NCBI RefSeq assembly: GCF_014199435.1
Contig: NZ_JACIJP010000001.1
Location: 248,001-312,000 of the forward strand
Reading direction: 5' to 3'
Length of the DNA stretch: 64,000 nt
DNA from: Sphingobium subterraneum
GTDB lineage: Bacteria > Pseudomonadota > Alphaproteobacteria > Sphingomonadales > Sphingomonadaceae
In this document: positions 7,346-16,658 of the stretch, in pieces
How positions within the stretch are numbered: the first letter of the stretch is position 1
Layout: every line of letters starts with the position of its first letter
The notes under the pieces: generated by a model
Seen by the model: the letters and a program-made list of their open reading frames with translations, nothing else
Told to the model about the DNA's origin: nothing
Database searches by the model: none
Position numbers and translations under genes: made by a program

Positions 7346-9613
7346 ATGCATCCTGTTCGCCACCCCCCACTCCGTACTGCTCTTGTCCTCCTGCTGGCCG
7401 GGCTGGCGTTCTGGGGGAGCTCGCCCGTGAACGCCAAGGATGCCATGCCCGCACCTCGCCCTCTTACGCTGGAGCGCATTTTCGCCAGCCCCGATCTCGC
7501 CGGAGCGCAGCCGCGCGGCGTCAAGTTGTCGCCGGACGGAACGCTCGTTACCCTGCTGCGCAATCGCGCGGATGACCGCGAGCGTTATGACCTCTGGGCG
7601 ATCGACACGACCACGGGCGCGGAACGCATGCTGGTCGATTCGCTTAAGCTCGGGAGCGGGGCGGAACTGTCCGAGGCGGAAAAGATGCAGCGTGAGCGCG
7701 CGCGCATTGGCGGAACACGCGGCATCGTCAGCTATGACTGGGCCGCAGACGGCAAGCATATCCTGGTGCCGATCGATGGCGACCTGTTTCTGGCGGACTT
7801 GTCGGGCGGCGTCGTCCGCCTGACCAACAGTCCACAGGGCGCGTTGAATGCGACGGTCAGCCCCAAGGGCACTTTCCTCTCCTCCGTGCGGGACGGCAAT
7901 GTCTTCGTCACGCGGATCGCGGACCGGACCGAGAAGCAATTGACCAGTGACGCGAGCGAGACGCTGAGCTGGGGCGTCGCGGAATTTGTCGCGCAGGAGG
8001 AGATGGATCGTTTCACCGGGCACTGGTGGTCGCCGGACGACAGCCGGATTGCCGTGGCGCGGGTCGATGAAAGCGGTGTCGGGATCGTCAATCGCGCAGC
8101 CATCGGCGCGGAGGGCACAAAGATTTTCGCGCAGCGCTATCCGGCCGCAGGCACGCCCAATGCGGTGGTTGATCTCTATGTGATGAACCCGGACGGATCG
8201 GGCCGGGTGAAGGTTGATCTGGGACCGGAGCGGGACATCTATCTGGCGCGGGTGAACTGGGCGAAAGATGGGCGCACGCTCTACGTGCAACGCGAAAGTC
8301 GGGATCAGAAACGGCTTGATCTGCTGGCGGTCGATCCCGCGACGGGCGCGTCGAGAATTGTGCTGACCGAGACCGCGAAGACCTGGATCAACCTGTCGAA
8401 CAACTTTCGGCCTCTGAACGATGGCAGCTTCCTGTGGTGGTCGGAACGGGGCGGGCAGGGGCAACTCTACCGCGTGAAGAACGGGAAGTGGACCGAGCTG
8501 ACCAAGGGGGAAGGGGAGGTCGCCGATGTCGTCGGTCTCGATGAGGCGCGTGGGCTGGTATATTTTACCAGCAATGCGCAGAACCCGCTGGAACAGCAGG
8601 TTTTCAGCGCACCGATCGATCGCTACGCCGCGCCGCGCCAGCTCACCGGGTCGGGATATTGGAACGCGGCCGTCATGGATGGGCGGGCGACGCGTCTGAT
8701 CGTCAGCCGGTCGAACAGCGAGCAGCCGATGCAGGTCTACCTTGCGGATACGGAGGGCAAACGGTTGCGCTGGCTGTCCGAGAATGCGCTTGATGCTCGG
8801 CATCCCTATGCGCCCTATCTACAGGCGCACGCTCGCACGCAGTTCGGCACGATCAAGGCCGTGGACGGAACACCGCTTCACTACAAGCTGCTGATGCCCA
8901 AAGGCGCGGCGGGCACGCGCCATCCCGTGTTCATGATCCACTACGGCGGGCCAGGCGCCGGACGACAGGTCACGAACCAGTGGGGCGGCGCCATCCAGCA
9001 ATATCTTGTGCAGCAAGGCTGGGTGGTGTTCGCCATCGACAATCGTGGCACGCCCGATCGCGGCAAGGCGTTCGAGGACGCGCTCTATCGCGCCATGGGC
9101 ACTGTCGAGGTCGAGGATCAGGTCGCCGGAGTGAACTGGCTCAAGGCACAGGAATTTGTCGATCCGGCGCGGATTGCAACCTATGGCTGGTCCTATGGCG
9201 GCTATCTGACGATCAAGCTGCTGGAGAAGGCGCCAGGGCTGTTTGCAGCGGGCGTGTCAGGTGCGCCGGTGACGAAGTGGGAGCTTTACGACACCCATTA
9301 TACGGAGCGGTATCTGGGTGATCCGAAGGCGAAGAACAGCGCCTATCCCGCGGCGAACGCTCTGGCCGATGTCGAAAAGATCGCCGATCCACTGCTGCTT
9401 ATTCACGGCATGGCTGACGACAATGTGGTGCTGGAGCATTCCACGGCGTTCATGAGCGCGATGCAGGCGAAGGCACGACCGTTCGAGGTGATGCTCTATC
9501 CCGGCCAGACGCACCGCTTTGCGGGGGAGGGTACCAATGTCCATAGCTGGCGCACGATCGAGCAGTTTCTGGAGCGGACCGGAGTTGCGCCGGGAAAAAC
9601 GGACGGGCGTTAA
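7346..9613 (+). CDS. Secreted dipeptidyl peptidase IV-like serine peptidase (family S9B)
   Basis: About 755 residues. It releases N-terminal dipeptides, preferring X-Pro, from peptides in the periplasm. A signal peptide is visible (basic start, then TALVLLLAGLAFWG, cleavage near PVNA). Residues about 60-480 form the DPP-IV N-terminal beta-propeller with repeated WSPD-like blades and the paired Glu motif EFVAQEEMDRFTG. The alpha/beta-hydrolase domain has the nucleophile in GWSYGGY (Ser about 616), an Asp in HGMADDNV and a His in GQTHRF. ATG codons at 7331 and 7346 and a GTG at 7322 are in frame; 7346 was chosen because it gives a compact signal peptide and follows a purine-rich GAAGAAGGG. It is a single-gene unit and may help feed the organism on peptides. 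Confidence 0.9.
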   Translation: MHPVRHPPLRTALVLLLAGLAFWGSSPVNAKDAMPAPRPLTLERIFASPDLAGAQPRGVKLSPDGTLVTLLRNRADDRERYDLWAIDTTTGAERMLVDSLKLGSGAELSEAEKMQRERARIGGTRGIVSYDWAADGKHILVPIDGDLFLADLSGGVVRLTNSPQGALNATVSPKGTFLSSVRDGNVFVTRIADRTEKQLTSDASETLSWGVAEFVAQEEMDRFTGHWWSPDDSRIAVARVDESGVGIVNRAAIGAEGTKIFAQRYPAAGTPNAVVDLYVMNPDGSGRVKVDLGPERDIYLARVNWAKDGRTLYVQRESRDQKRLDLLAVDPATGASRIVLTETAKTWINLSNNFRPLNDGSFLWWSERGGQGQLYRVKNGKWTELTKGEGEVADVVGLDEARGLVYFTSNAQNPLEQQVFSAPIDRYAAPRQLTGSGYWNAAVMDGRATRLIVSRSNSEQPMQVYLADTEGKRLRWLSENALDARHPYAPYLQAHARTQFGTIKAVDGTPLHYKLLMPKGAAGTRHPVFMIHYGGPGAGRQVTNQWGGAIQQYLVQQGWVVFAIDNRGTPDRGKAFEDALYRAMGTVEVEDQVAGVNWLKAQEFVDPARIATYGWSYGGYLTIKLLEKAPGLFAAGVSGAPVTKWELYDTHYTERYLGDPKAKNSAYPAANALADVEKIADPLLLIHGMADDNVVLEHSTAFMSAMQAKARPFEVMLYPGQTHRFAGEGTNVHSWRTIEQFLERTGVAPGKTDGR

Positions 9614-9642
9614 GCCGAGATCCGAGCAAACATGCCAGGCAC

Positions 9643-9675
9643 AAAAAAGGGTGGCGCGCTGGTAGCGGCCACCCT
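9643..9675 (-). terminator. Rho-independent terminator of the small lipoprotein gene
   Basis: AGGGTGGC (9648-9655) pairs with GCCACCCT (9668-9675). On the minus strand the stem is followed by TTTTTT. A smaller perfect hairpin (TTTCGC/GCGAAA, 9685-9700) sits between it and the stop codon. Read from the peptidase side the stem lacks a good T tract. Confidence 0.8.
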
Positions 9676-9700
9676 CCTTTGATGTTTCGCAGAAGCGAAA

Positions 9701-9901
9701 TTACATCGCGTTCGTTGCGTTAGCAGCGTTCGTGGCGTTTTCCGCAACGTTCGAAGCGTTGGCAACCGCGTTCATGGCGTTGTCGACAACAACGTTCTCG
9801 ACAACGGCGTTGGCGTTGTTGGCTTCTTCAGCAGGCTTCTCACCGCAAGCGGCAAGAGCCAGAAGGCCGGCCGAAGCGAAAACAACAGCGATTTTCTTCA
9901 T
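9701..9901 (-). CDS. Small Asn/Ala-rich lipoprotein
   Basis: 66 residues. A short lipoprotein signal ends in a lipobox (LLALAACG, Cys about residue 19), so the mature protein would be lipid-anchored with fewer than 50 residues exposed. The rest is almost entirely Asn, Ala, Val and Glu in a loose repeating pattern (NAVVENVVVDNAMNAVANAS, then ENATNAANATNAM). The layout resembles entericidin-type small lipoproteins, but the sequence is not one I can assign. The start at 9901 has GGGAG 9 nt upstream. It has its own terminator and a roughly 160-bp upstream gap with a palindrome, so it is monocistronic. Function unknown; envelope spacer or stress lipoprotein is a guess. Confidence 0.75.
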   Translation of the reverse strand: MKKIAVVFASAGLLALAACGEKPAEEANNANAVVENVVVDNAMNAVANASNVAENATNAANATNAM

Positions 9902-10015
9902 CTTAGTAGGCTCCCATAGCATGTTCCGCGCATGCAAACTCGTAATTTGTCCTACGCGAGTGCCCGCAATAACGGGTGCAATGCACAAATCAACTTTTTT
10001 TTGCCGCCGACGAAC

Positions 10016-10030
10016 CGCATGAATCATGCG
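10016..10030. promoter_or_regulatory. 15-bp palindrome, possible operator
   Basis: CGCATGA and TCATGCG are perfect arms about a central A. It sits between the M28 peptidase stop and the lipoprotein gene, about 115 bp upstream of the latter. The size fits a dimeric regulator site, but no regulator is identifiable. Confidence 0.35.
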
Positions 10031-10061
10031 ACGACCCGTTGTCTACTATAGAAGTATGCTA

Positions 10062-11441
10062 TCAACGCAAGGGCTCTTGCGCATTTGCGGCGACGGCAAG
10101 GACTGTCACCCATGCTGCAACGTTTTGCGCGAGCTGGGCCGGGTCGATCTTGTCCAACGTGTCATCGGGCGTGTGGTGCAGATCAAAATAACGTGTCCCC
10201 TCTTGTCCAAGATCGATTCCCGACACGCCAGACGCGATAAGCGGCTCGATGTCGGCGCCGTCACCAGCTTTGTCATGCCCGACCACAATCCCTAATGGTG
10301 CCAGTGCGGCACTGATGCGTTCTTGCACCGCCTTGGCGCTTTCGGGCAGGGCGAAGTTGACCCGCCACACCCGGTCCGCACCGAAATCGGATTCCATGGC
10401 CAGTACATGTTTCTCGCTGCTGTGCCGGGCGAAATAGGCACGCGCGCCGTCGCCGCCGACTTCTTCTGCACCAGCCCACAAAATGCGGATTGTCCGCCGG
10501 GGCTGACCCGCGTCCATGATGCGCTTGGCCGCCGCAGCGACGATGGCGATGCCAGCGCCGTCGTCGACCGCACCGGTTCCCTGATCCCAGCTGTCGAGAT
10601 GCCCGGCCACGACGATGATGCCCGCATCCGGGTCGGAACCGGGTACTTCAGCGATGACATTGCCGGACGGCTGGTTTTCGAGGATCTTTGGCGTCAGCAG
10701 CAGATGAACGCGCAACGGCTTGCCGCGCTTGGCCATCCGTTCGATATTGTCGGCATCGGGTATGGAAAGCGCGGCGGCGGGAATGGGTGTGACACCCGGT
10801 TCGAAAGTGGTGACGCCCGTATGCGCAACGCGATGGCTGTCCGTGCCGATGGAGCGGATAAGAATCGCGCTTGCCCCCTTCTTGGCCGCAATATTGGGAC
10901 CAGCGCGGCGGACCTGCCCGTAAGGGCCATAGCCCGATCCATCCTGGTTGGCCTTCATCGTGTGGGTGACATAGGCGATCTTGCCTTTAAGACTGCCATC
11001 CGGCGCCGCAGTCAGCGCAGCAAGATCGGAAAACAGGACGACTTCCGCGTCCAGCCCTTTGGGTCCTGTCGAGCCGCTGTTGCCCAGCGTGGCAATGACG
11101 AGCGGCTGCTCGAACGGCGCGACGACCTGCGCGCGTTCCTCACCCCGTACCCACGCCTTCATGGTATATGGTTCGCTCCGGACATTCGCGAACCCCAAGG
11201 ATTTCAGTTCGGCAACGGCCCATTCCCGGGCGAGCGCTTCTTTAGGACTGGCCGCAGGGCGCGGACCGACTTCGGTCGTGATCCCCTCGACGATGTCCCA
11301 CGCCACCGTATCGCCCAGCGCCTGCGCGCGTAGGGACGCGACATCAGAGGAGCCTGGCGGGGCTTGCGCGAAGACAGGGGCGGAAGGAAGGACTGCCGAA
11401 CACAGCAGCAGACCAAGGACGCGAAAAGAGCTAATTTTCAT
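10062..11441 (-). CDS. Secreted M28-family zinc aminopeptidase/carboxypeptidase with PA domain
   Basis: 459 residues. A signal peptide ends near PVFAQA. A PA (protease-associated) lid lies at about residues 130-265. The M28 metallopeptidase domain follows with zinc-ligand motifs in order: GHLDSWD (about 281), GAVDDGAG, the catalytic GAEEVGG, MESDFGAD, and LHHTPDDT near the C-terminus. The layout resembles glutamate carboxypeptidase-type M28 enzymes. It would hydrolyse peptides in the periplasm. No Shine-Dalgarno is visible before the ATG at 11441. It is divergent from ettA with 98 bp between the starts. With the S9 peptidase nearby it suggests peptide scavenging. Confidence 0.9.
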   Translation of the reverse strand: MKISSFRVLGLLLCSAVLPSAPVFAQAPPGSSDVASLRAQALGDTVAWDIVEGITTEVGPRPAASPKEALAREWAVAELKSLGFANVRSEPYTMKAWVRGEERAQVVAPFEQPLVIATLGNSGSTGPKGLDAEVVLFSDLAALTAAPDGSLKGKIAYVTHTMKANQDGSGYGPYGQVRRAGPNIAAKKGASAILIRSIGTDSHRVAHTGVTTFEPGVTPIPAAALSIPDADNIERMAKRGKPLRVHLLLTPKILENQPSGNVIAEVPGSDPDAGIIVVAGHLDSWDQGTGAVDDGAGIAIVAAAAKRIMDAGQPRRTIRILWAGAEEVGGDGARAYFARHSSEKHVLAMESDFGADRVWRVNFALPESAKAVQERISAALAPLGIVVGHDKAGDGADIEPLIASGVSGIDLGQEGTRYFDLHHTPDDTLDKIDPAQLAQNVAAWVTVLAVAANAQEPLR

Positions 11442-11539
11442 GGGCGGAGCATAAGGAGCATTTCCGGATTTGCCAATGCATGCCCGCTGGAGTAACCGGG
11501 CGCCAACATCCCATATGCCTTTGTTTCGGAGTCTGCCTG

Positions 11540-13219
11540 ATGGCCGTCCAGTACAGTTTTGTCATGAAAGGTCTGACCAAGACCTTCCCCGGCGCGAACA
11601 AGCCGCTTTTCAACAACATCCATCTTCAGTTTCTGCCAGGCACGAAGATCGCGATCATCGGCGTCAACGGTGCGGGTAAGTCGACCCTGATGAAGGTCAT
11701 GGCCGGCATGGACACCGATTTCCAGGGCGAGGCCTGGGCGGCGGAGGGGTTGCGCGTCGGCTATCTTGCGCAGGAGCCTCAGCTCGACAACAGCAAGACG
11801 GTCAAGGAAAACGTGATGGACGGCGTGCGCCCCGTCGCGGACATGATGGAGCGGTTCAACAAGATCAGTGAGATCATGGGCGATCCGCCAGAGGATTGCG
11901 ATTTCGACGCGCTGATGACCGAAATGGGCGAGTTGCAGGAAAAGATCGACGCGGTCGACGGGTGGACGCTCGACAACCAGCTCGAAATCGCGATGGAAGC
12001 GCTGCGCTGCCCGCCGGGTGACTGGGCGGTGGAAAATCTGTCCGGCGGTGAAAAGCGCCGCATCGCGCTGTGCCGCCTGCTGCTCGAAAAGCCCGACATC
12101 CTGCTGCTCGACGAACCGACCAACCATCTCGACGCGGAAAGCGTGCAGTGGCTGGAACAGCATCTGATCAACTATGCCGGCAACGTCATCCTCGTCACCC
12201 ATGACCGCTATTTCCTCGATAATGTCGTGGGCTGGGTGCTCGAACTCGATCGCGGGCGCGGTATCCCCTATGAGGGCAACTATTCCAACTGGCTCGACGC
12301 CAAGGCCAAGCGCATGGAGCTGGAAGAGCGCGAAGACGCCGGTCGCCAGAAGGCGATCAAGGAAGAGCTGGAGTGGATCCGTCAGTCGCCCAAGGCGCGC
12401 CAGACCAAAAGCAAGGCGCGTATCCGCGCGTTCGACGAACTGGTCGAGCGGCAGGAAAATCGCGCACCGGGCAAGGCGCAGATCGTTATCCAGACGCCCA
12501 AGCGCCTGGGCGGCAAAGTCATTGAGGCCAAGGGGCTCACCAAGTCCTACGGCGACAAGCTGCTGTTCGAGAACCTTGAATTCCTGCTGCCCCCCGGCGG
12601 CATCGTCGGGGTGATCGGGCCGAATGGTGCGGGTAAATCGACCTTGTTTCGCCTCATCACCGGGCAGGAACAGCCCGACAGCGGCACGATCGAGGTCGGC
12701 GAGACGGTACAGCTGGGTTATGTTGACCAGAGCCGCGATTCCCTCGACGCCAATCACAATGTTTGGGAGGAAATCTCAGGCGGGCATGACCTGATGACGA
12801 TCGGCAAGCACGAGATTCAGACCCGCGCCTATGTTGGCGCCTTCAACTTCAAGGGGCCGGACCAGCAAAAGAAGGTCGGTCAGCTGTCGGGCGGTGAGCG
12901 CAACCGCGTCCACCTCGCCAAGATGCTGAAAGAGGGCGGCAACGTGCTGCTGCTCGACGAACCGACCAATGACCTCGACGTCGAAACGCTGCGCGCTCTC
13001 GAAGAAGCGCTGGAAGAATTTGCGGGTTGCGCCGTGGTCATCAGCCACGATCGCTTCTTCCTCGATCGCCTCGCGACGCACATCCTTGCGTTTGAGGGGG
13101 ATAGCCATGTCGAATGGTTCGAAGGCAATTTCGAGAGCTATGAGGAAGACAAGCGCCGCCGCCTGGGCGATGCCGCCGACCGGCCGACCCGCCTCGCCTA
13201 CAAGAAACTGACGCGGTAA
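11540..13219 (+). CDS. ettA: Energy-dependent translational throttle protein EttA (ABC-F)
   Basis: 559 residues, matching EttA (about 555). It is a soluble ABC-F ATPase that binds the ribosomal E site and gates the first elongation steps according to energy state. There are two ABC cassettes: Walker A GVNGAGKST (about residue 40) and GPNGAGKST (about 360), signatures LSGGEKRR and LSGGERNR, and Walker B LLLDEPTNHLD and LLLDEPTNDLD. The EttA arm and the linker (WIRQSPKARQTKSKARI) are present, with no membrane domain. The start at 11540 is supported by GGAG 8 nt upstream; the open frame extends further without a ribosome site. It is convergent with the following SDR gene (19-bp gap). Confidence 0.96.
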   Translation: MAVQYSFVMKGLTKTFPGANKPLFNNIHLQFLPGTKIAIIGVNGAGKSTLMKVMAGMDTDFQGEAWAAEGLRVGYLAQEPQLDNSKTVKENVMDGVRPVADMMERFNKISEIMGDPPEDCDFDALMTEMGELQEKIDAVDGWTLDNQLEIAMEALRCPPGDWAVENLSGGEKRRIALCRLLLEKPDILLLDEPTNHLDAESVQWLEQHLINYAGNVILVTHDRYFLDNVVGWVLELDRGRGIPYEGNYSNWLDAKAKRMELEEREDAGRQKAIKEELEWIRQSPKARQTKSKARIRAFDELVERQENRAPGKAQIVIQTPKRLGGKVIEAKGLTKSYGDKLLFENLEFLLPPGGIVGVIGPNGAGKSTLFRLITGQEQPDSGTIEVGETVQLGYVDQSRDSLDANHNVWEEISGGHDLMTIGKHEIQTRAYVGAFNFKGPDQQKKVGQLSGGERNRVHLAKMLKEGGNVLLLDEPTNDLDVETLRALEEALEEFAGCAVVISHDRFFLDRLATHILAFEGDSHVEWFEGNFESYEEDKRRRLGDAADRPTRLAYKKLTR

Positions 13220-13238
13220 GGCTTTCCCTCCGCGCCGC

Positions 13239-13994
13239 TCAGCCGTGCGGCGGGTTCAGGAGGGCGAACATCTTGTCGAAGGTCCCGTCCGCCTCGGCAT
13301 GGCGCAGGCGCTTAACGTTGGTGACGAGAATCTCGTCGGGCGTCGGCTCCTGCGCGAAAAGGGTCATGACCTCATCGATAAATGCGTCGAGCGGCATGTA
13401 AGCAGCGAAGCTCGACTGTCCGGGGGTCAGGTCGGTCTGCACGCCAGGCGGGGCCAGCTCAATGACCTCAACCCCGCTGGCCTCCAGTTGTCGCCGCAAG
13501 GAAAGGGTGTAGCTATGCAATCCCGCCTTGGTCGCGGAATAAGCCGCCGTGTTGGCAAGCGGAACGAAAGCAAGACCTGACGTCACATTGACAATCGCTG
13601 CGTTTGGCTGCCCCCGCATATGTGGTAGAAGCGCGGCCGTCATGCGAACCGGCCCCAGCAGATTGGTGATGATGGTCGCCTCACTCGCCGGGAGATCGAG
13701 CGCATCGGGCGTCAGCTCATCACGCTCCATCATCCCCGCATTGTTGATGAGCACGTTGAGTTCAGGGTTGTCCGCGACCACCTGCCTCCCGAATTCTGCG
13801 ATCGCGGCGGGATCGGTCACGTCGAGTGCATAACGGATCATGCCGGGGTTGGCGGCGACCACTTCGTCCAGGACAGAGGTCCGGCGGCCGGTGATGATCA
13901 CCCGGTTGCCTAGGCGATGAAACGCTTCGGCGAGGCCCCGTCCGATGCCGGATCCGCCGCCGGTGATCAAAATTGTATTGCCGGTCATGCGCAT
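13239..13994 (-). CDS. Short-chain dehydrogenase/reductase (DltE-like)
   Basis: 251 residues, a classical SDR oxidoreductase. It has the Rossmann cofactor motif TGGGSGIGRG (about residues 10-19), the structural NNAG (about 88), the catalytic Ser region VNVTSGLAF and YSATK (Tyr and Lys of the active site). An Arg after the second strand (TGRR) favours NADP(H). The sequence style resembles the DltE/YciK-like group. The substrate cannot be inferred. AGGAG lies 7 nt before the ATG at 13994. It is the second gene after a carbonic anhydrase on the same strand, with a hairpin between them. Confidence 0.85.
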   Translation of the reverse strand: MRMTGNTILITGGGSGIGRGLAEAFHRLGNRVIITGRRTSVLDEVVAANPGMIRYALDVTDPAAIAEFGRQVVADNPELNVLINNAGMMERDELTPDALDLPASEATIITNLLGPVRMTAALLPHMRGQPNAAIVNVTSGLAFVPLANTAAYSATKAGLHSYTLSLRRQLEASGVEVIELAPPGVQTDLTPGQSSFAAYMPLDAFIDEVMTLFAQEPTPDEILVTNVKRLRHAEADGTFDKMFALLNPPHG

Positions 13995-14014
13995 CGCTGA
14001 TCTCCTGCCGAAGG

Positions 14015-14034
14015 GAGCGCCTAATCTGGCGCTC
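14015..14034 (-). terminator. Intergenic hairpin between carbonic anhydrase and SDR genes
   Basis: GAGCGCC (14015-14021) and GGCGCTC (14028-14034) form a perfect 7-bp stem with a 6-nt loop, just after the carbonic anhydrase stop. No U tract follows on the minus strand, so it is a weak terminator or an mRNA-end stabiliser. Confidence 0.4.
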
Positions 14035-14060
14035 GCCCCGACAGGTTCAAGATGCGTGGA

Positions 14061-14699
14061 TCAGGCGGGAGCGAATTCTCCTGACGCCTCGTCCAGAATA
14101 TGCAGGACGCCATCGCTTATCGCGAAGCGCGCGCCGATCAAACGGAGCGTGCCGGCGGCTTCTTTCTCGGCAATCCACGGGAAGGTACGCAGATTGGTGA
14201 GGCTGAGCCGCACGGCTTCGTTTTCCATGGCACGCTGGGCATCGCGGCTGTGATCATGGCCATAGTGCGCCAGCACCCGCGCGCGTGGTTCATCGAGCAT
14301 GCGGATCCAGTCGGCGACGAAACCGCCAGCGCCGCGCGGCGCGTCCTTCAACTCCTGCGTCAGCGCCGCGTTGCAGCCACCGCACAGCCCATGGCCCATG
14401 ACGAGGATTTCCGACACTCCGAGCACCTGCACCGCAAATTCCAGCGCGGCAGAGACGCCATGGTGGCCGGGGGTCTGCTCGTACGGCGGAACCAGTGCGG
14501 CGACATTGCGCACGACAAAGGTTTCGCCGGGATTAGTATCGAAAATCTGCGTCGGATCGACCCGGCTGTCCGAACAAGCGATGATCATCACCTTGGGGCT
14601 CTGCCCGTCGCGCAGTTCATCCCACCGCTCGCGCTGCTGCTGCCATCCGGTCTGACGAAAGCGACGATATCCGTTCAGCATGTCGGCAAAATCGGTCAT
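14061..14699 (-). CDS. Beta-class carbonic anhydrase
   Basis: 212 residues. Interconverts CO2 and bicarbonate in the cytoplasm, supplying bicarbonate for carboxylases such as acetyl-CoA carboxylase. Zinc ligands and the Asp/Arg dyad are visible in [11 protein letters not shown] and in HGLCGGC ([12 protein letters not shown]). Other family blocks are [16 protein letters not shown] and [24 protein letters not shown] ribosome site lies just before the ATG at 14699. It is divergent from lipA, with a gap of about 60 bp that must hold both promoters. Confidence 0.95.
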   Translation of the reverse strand: MTDFADMLNGYRRFRQTGWQQQRERWDELRDGQSPKVMIIACSDSRVDPTQIFDTNPGETFVVRNVAALVPPYEQTPGHHGVSAALEFAVQVLGVSEILVMGHGLCGGCNAALTQELKDAPRGAGGFVADWIRMLDEPRARVLAHYGHDHSRDAQRAMENEAVRLSLTNLRTFPWIAEKEAAGTLRLIGARFAISDGVLHILDEASGEFAPA

Positions 14700-14761
14700 T
14701 ATCCCTCCTCGCGATGCAATCTGCACTGGCAAGTGCCGGTGCCGAACGCTATCTGAACGCG

Positions 14762-15721
14762 ATGAGCGATAATGCAACCCCTGTCGTGGCGGAAAGTGCG
14801 CCGCGCGTCCGCAAGCCTGACTGGATCCGTGTCAAGGCCCCCACCAGTGCGGGCTATGCCGAAACCAAGCGCCTGATGCGGGAAAAAGGCCTCGCGACGG
14901 TATGCGAGGAGGCTGCCTGCCCAAACATCGGAGAGTGCTGGACGAAAAAGCACGCCACGGTGATGATCCTGGGCGACGTGTGCACGCGCGCCTGCGCCTT
15001 CTGCAACGTCAAGACCGGCATGCCGCGCAGGGTCGATCCTGCCGAGCCGCAGAACCTGGCCGATGCCGCCGCGGAAATGGGGCTGGAGCATATTGTCATC
15101 ACGTCGGTCGACCGGGATGACCTGCCGGACGGCGGGGCGGGGCAGTTCGTGAAAGTCATCGAGGCACTGCGTCGCACGACGCCGAACACGACGATCGAGA
15201 TCCTGACGCCCGATTTCCGTAACAAGCATATGGCGGCGGTGGAAGCGATCGTCGCGGCTCGGCCGGATGTCTACAACCATAATCTGGAAACCGTGCCGCG
15301 CCTCTATCCGACGATCCGCCCCGGGGCGCGCTATTATGCCTCGCTGCGGCTGCTGGAAACCGTCAAGCGGCTCGATCCCTCGATCTTCACCAAGTCCGGC
15401 ATCATGCTCGGGCTGGGCGAGGAGCGGCTGGAAGTGCATCAGGTGATGGACGATATGCGCTCGGCCGACATCGATTTCCTGACGATGGGCCAGTATCTTC
15501 AGCCCACCCCCAAGCACACCAAGGTCATCGAGTTCGTGACGCCCGCCGCATTTGGAGGCTATGCTGCCATCGCGCGCGCGAAGGGCTTCCTGCAGGTGGC
15601 GGCCAGCCCGCTTACCCGGTCGAGCTATCATGCGGGCGAGGACTTCGCACAGATGCGGGCGGCGCGGGAAGCGAAGCTGGCAAAAGCAGGCGCGGCGGCA
15701 GGCGGTCATGCCCCGGCATAA
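14762..15721 (+). CDS. lipA: Lipoyl synthase
   Basis: 319 residues. A radical-SAM enzyme that inserts two sulfurs into protein-bound octanoyl groups to make lipoate for 2-oxoacid dehydrogenases. Both iron-sulfur sites are visible: the auxiliary cluster ligands in [12 protein letters not shown] and the SAM cluster CTRACAFC. Further family blocks are [38 protein letters not shown] and [14 protein letters not shown] codons at 14714 and 14762 are in frame; 14762 (MSDNATPVV) fits family length and does not overlap the divergent gene's ribosome site. The stop is overlapped by the downstream Coq10-like gene, indicating translational coupling. Confidence 0.95.
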   Translation: MSDNATPVVAESAPRVRKPDWIRVKAPTSAGYAETKRLMREKGLATVCEEAACPNIGECWTKKHATVMILGDVCTRACAFCNVKTGMPRRVDPAEPQNLADAAAEMGLEHIVITSVDRDDLPDGGAGQFVKVIEALRRTTPNTTIEILTPDFRNKHMAAVEAIVAARPDVYNHNLETVPRLYPTIRPGARYYASLRLLETVKRLDPSIFTKSGIMLGLGEERLEVHQVMDDMRSADIDFLTMGQYLQPTPKHTKVIEFVTPAAFGGYAAIARAKGFLQVAASPLTRSSYHAGEDFAQMRAAREAKLAKAGAAAGGHAPA

Positions 15722-16184
15722 CGAGACGCGACACCTGCCTTACAGTCCGGAACAGATGTTCGATCTGGTCGCGGACGTGCAGTCCTACGAAATATTCCTG
15801 CCGTGGGTCAGTGCGATCCGGGTGCGGTCCAACAGCACGACGGAAATGGTCGCCGACATGATTGTCGGGTTCAAGGGGCTGCGGGAAACGTTCACGTCGC
15901 GCGTGCGGAAAGTGCGACCGGAATCGGTGCATGTCGACTATCTCGATGGCCCCCTCAAGCATCTCACCAACGACTGGACGTTCCGGTCGGACGGGCAGGG
16001 CGGCGTGCTGGTGGATTTCGAAGTGGACTTCGCCTTCAAGAACCGCCTGTTCGAGGCAATTGCCGGGCAGATGTTCGACGTAGCGCTCCGCAAGATGATA
16101 GGCGCGTTCGAGGATCGGGCTGCGGCGCTTTATGGTCCGTCGGAGTCAGGCAACAGCAGTTCGAGCGCGCACAGCGCCGCCTGA
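15708..16184 (+). CDS. Coq10/RatA-type START-domain protein
   Basis: 158 residues forming one SRPBCC/START-like domain: the N-terminal strand [20 protein letters not shown], then [19 protein letters not shown], and the C-terminal helix [20 protein letters not shown]. Homologues bind ubiquinone (Coq10) or affect the ribosome (RatA); genomic linkage to lipA in alphaproteobacteria suggests a respiratory-cofactor role. The ATG at 15708 overlaps the lipA stop by 14 nt. At the 3' end it overlaps the convergent CinA-like gene by 55 bp. The C-terminus is Ser-rich and lies in that overlap. Confidence 0.88.
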   Translation: MPRHNETRHLPYSPEQMFDLVADVQSYEIFLPWVSAIRVRSNSTTEMVADMIVGFKGLRETFTSRVRKVRPESVHVDYLDGPLKHLTNDWTFRSDGQGGVLVDFEVDFAFKNRLFEAIAGQMFDVALRKMIGAFEDRAAALYGPSESGNSSSSAHSAA

Positions 16185-16648
16185 AGCCGGATACCGGAAC
16201 GGCCGTTATTTTCGAACGTGCGCATGTCGGCGACGACCTTGTCGGGGCTCTCGCCACGTTCGGCCCGGGCGAAAACGACGGTGCCGACCGGTTTCTGTTC
16301 GCTCCCGCCCGCGGGCCCCGCAATGCCGGTGATGGCCACGGCGACCTGGGCATGGCTCTTGTGGAGCGCGCCCTGCGCCATGGCCCACGCGGTGGCGATG
16401 GACACAGCGCCGAAGGTTTCCAGAACGTCCTGCGACACTTTGAGAAGTTCGCTTTTTATCTCATTGGAATAGGTGACGAATCCGGCTTCAAACACTTCCG
16501 ACGATCCCGGGATTTCCGTAATCGCGGCGGAGACAAGGCCCCCGGTGCAGCTTTCCGCAACCGAGATCGTGCGCCCGATCCGCCGGTTGGCCGCGACAAC
16601 GCGCGCGGCGAGTTCGACCAGCTCGGGGGCGAGGATGCTTTGGGTCAT
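16130..16648 (-). CDS. CinA-like nicotinamide-nucleotide amidase (PncC)
   Basis: 172 residues, only the C-terminal amidase domain of CinA. It converts nicotinamide mononucleotide to nicotinate mononucleotide for NAD recycling. Family motifs are SVAESCTGGLVSAAITEIPG, SNEIKSELL, and AITGIAGPAGGSEQKPVGTV, the nucleotide-binding and catalytic stretch. The start at 16648 has an AAGG 8 nt upstream that overlaps the ispDF stop, so it is translated behind ispDF (10-bp gap). Its last 55 bp are antisense to the end of the Coq10-like gene. Confidence 0.92.
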   Translation of the reverse strand: MTQSILAPELVELAARVVAANRRIGRTISVAESCTGGLVSAAITEIPGSSEVFEAGFVTYSNEIKSELLKVSQDVLETFGAVSIATAWAMAQGALHKSHAQVAVAITGIAGPAGGSEQKPVGTVVFARAERGESPDKVVADMRTFENNGRSGIRLQAALCALELLLPDSDGP

Positions 16649-16658
16649 GTGATGTGCC

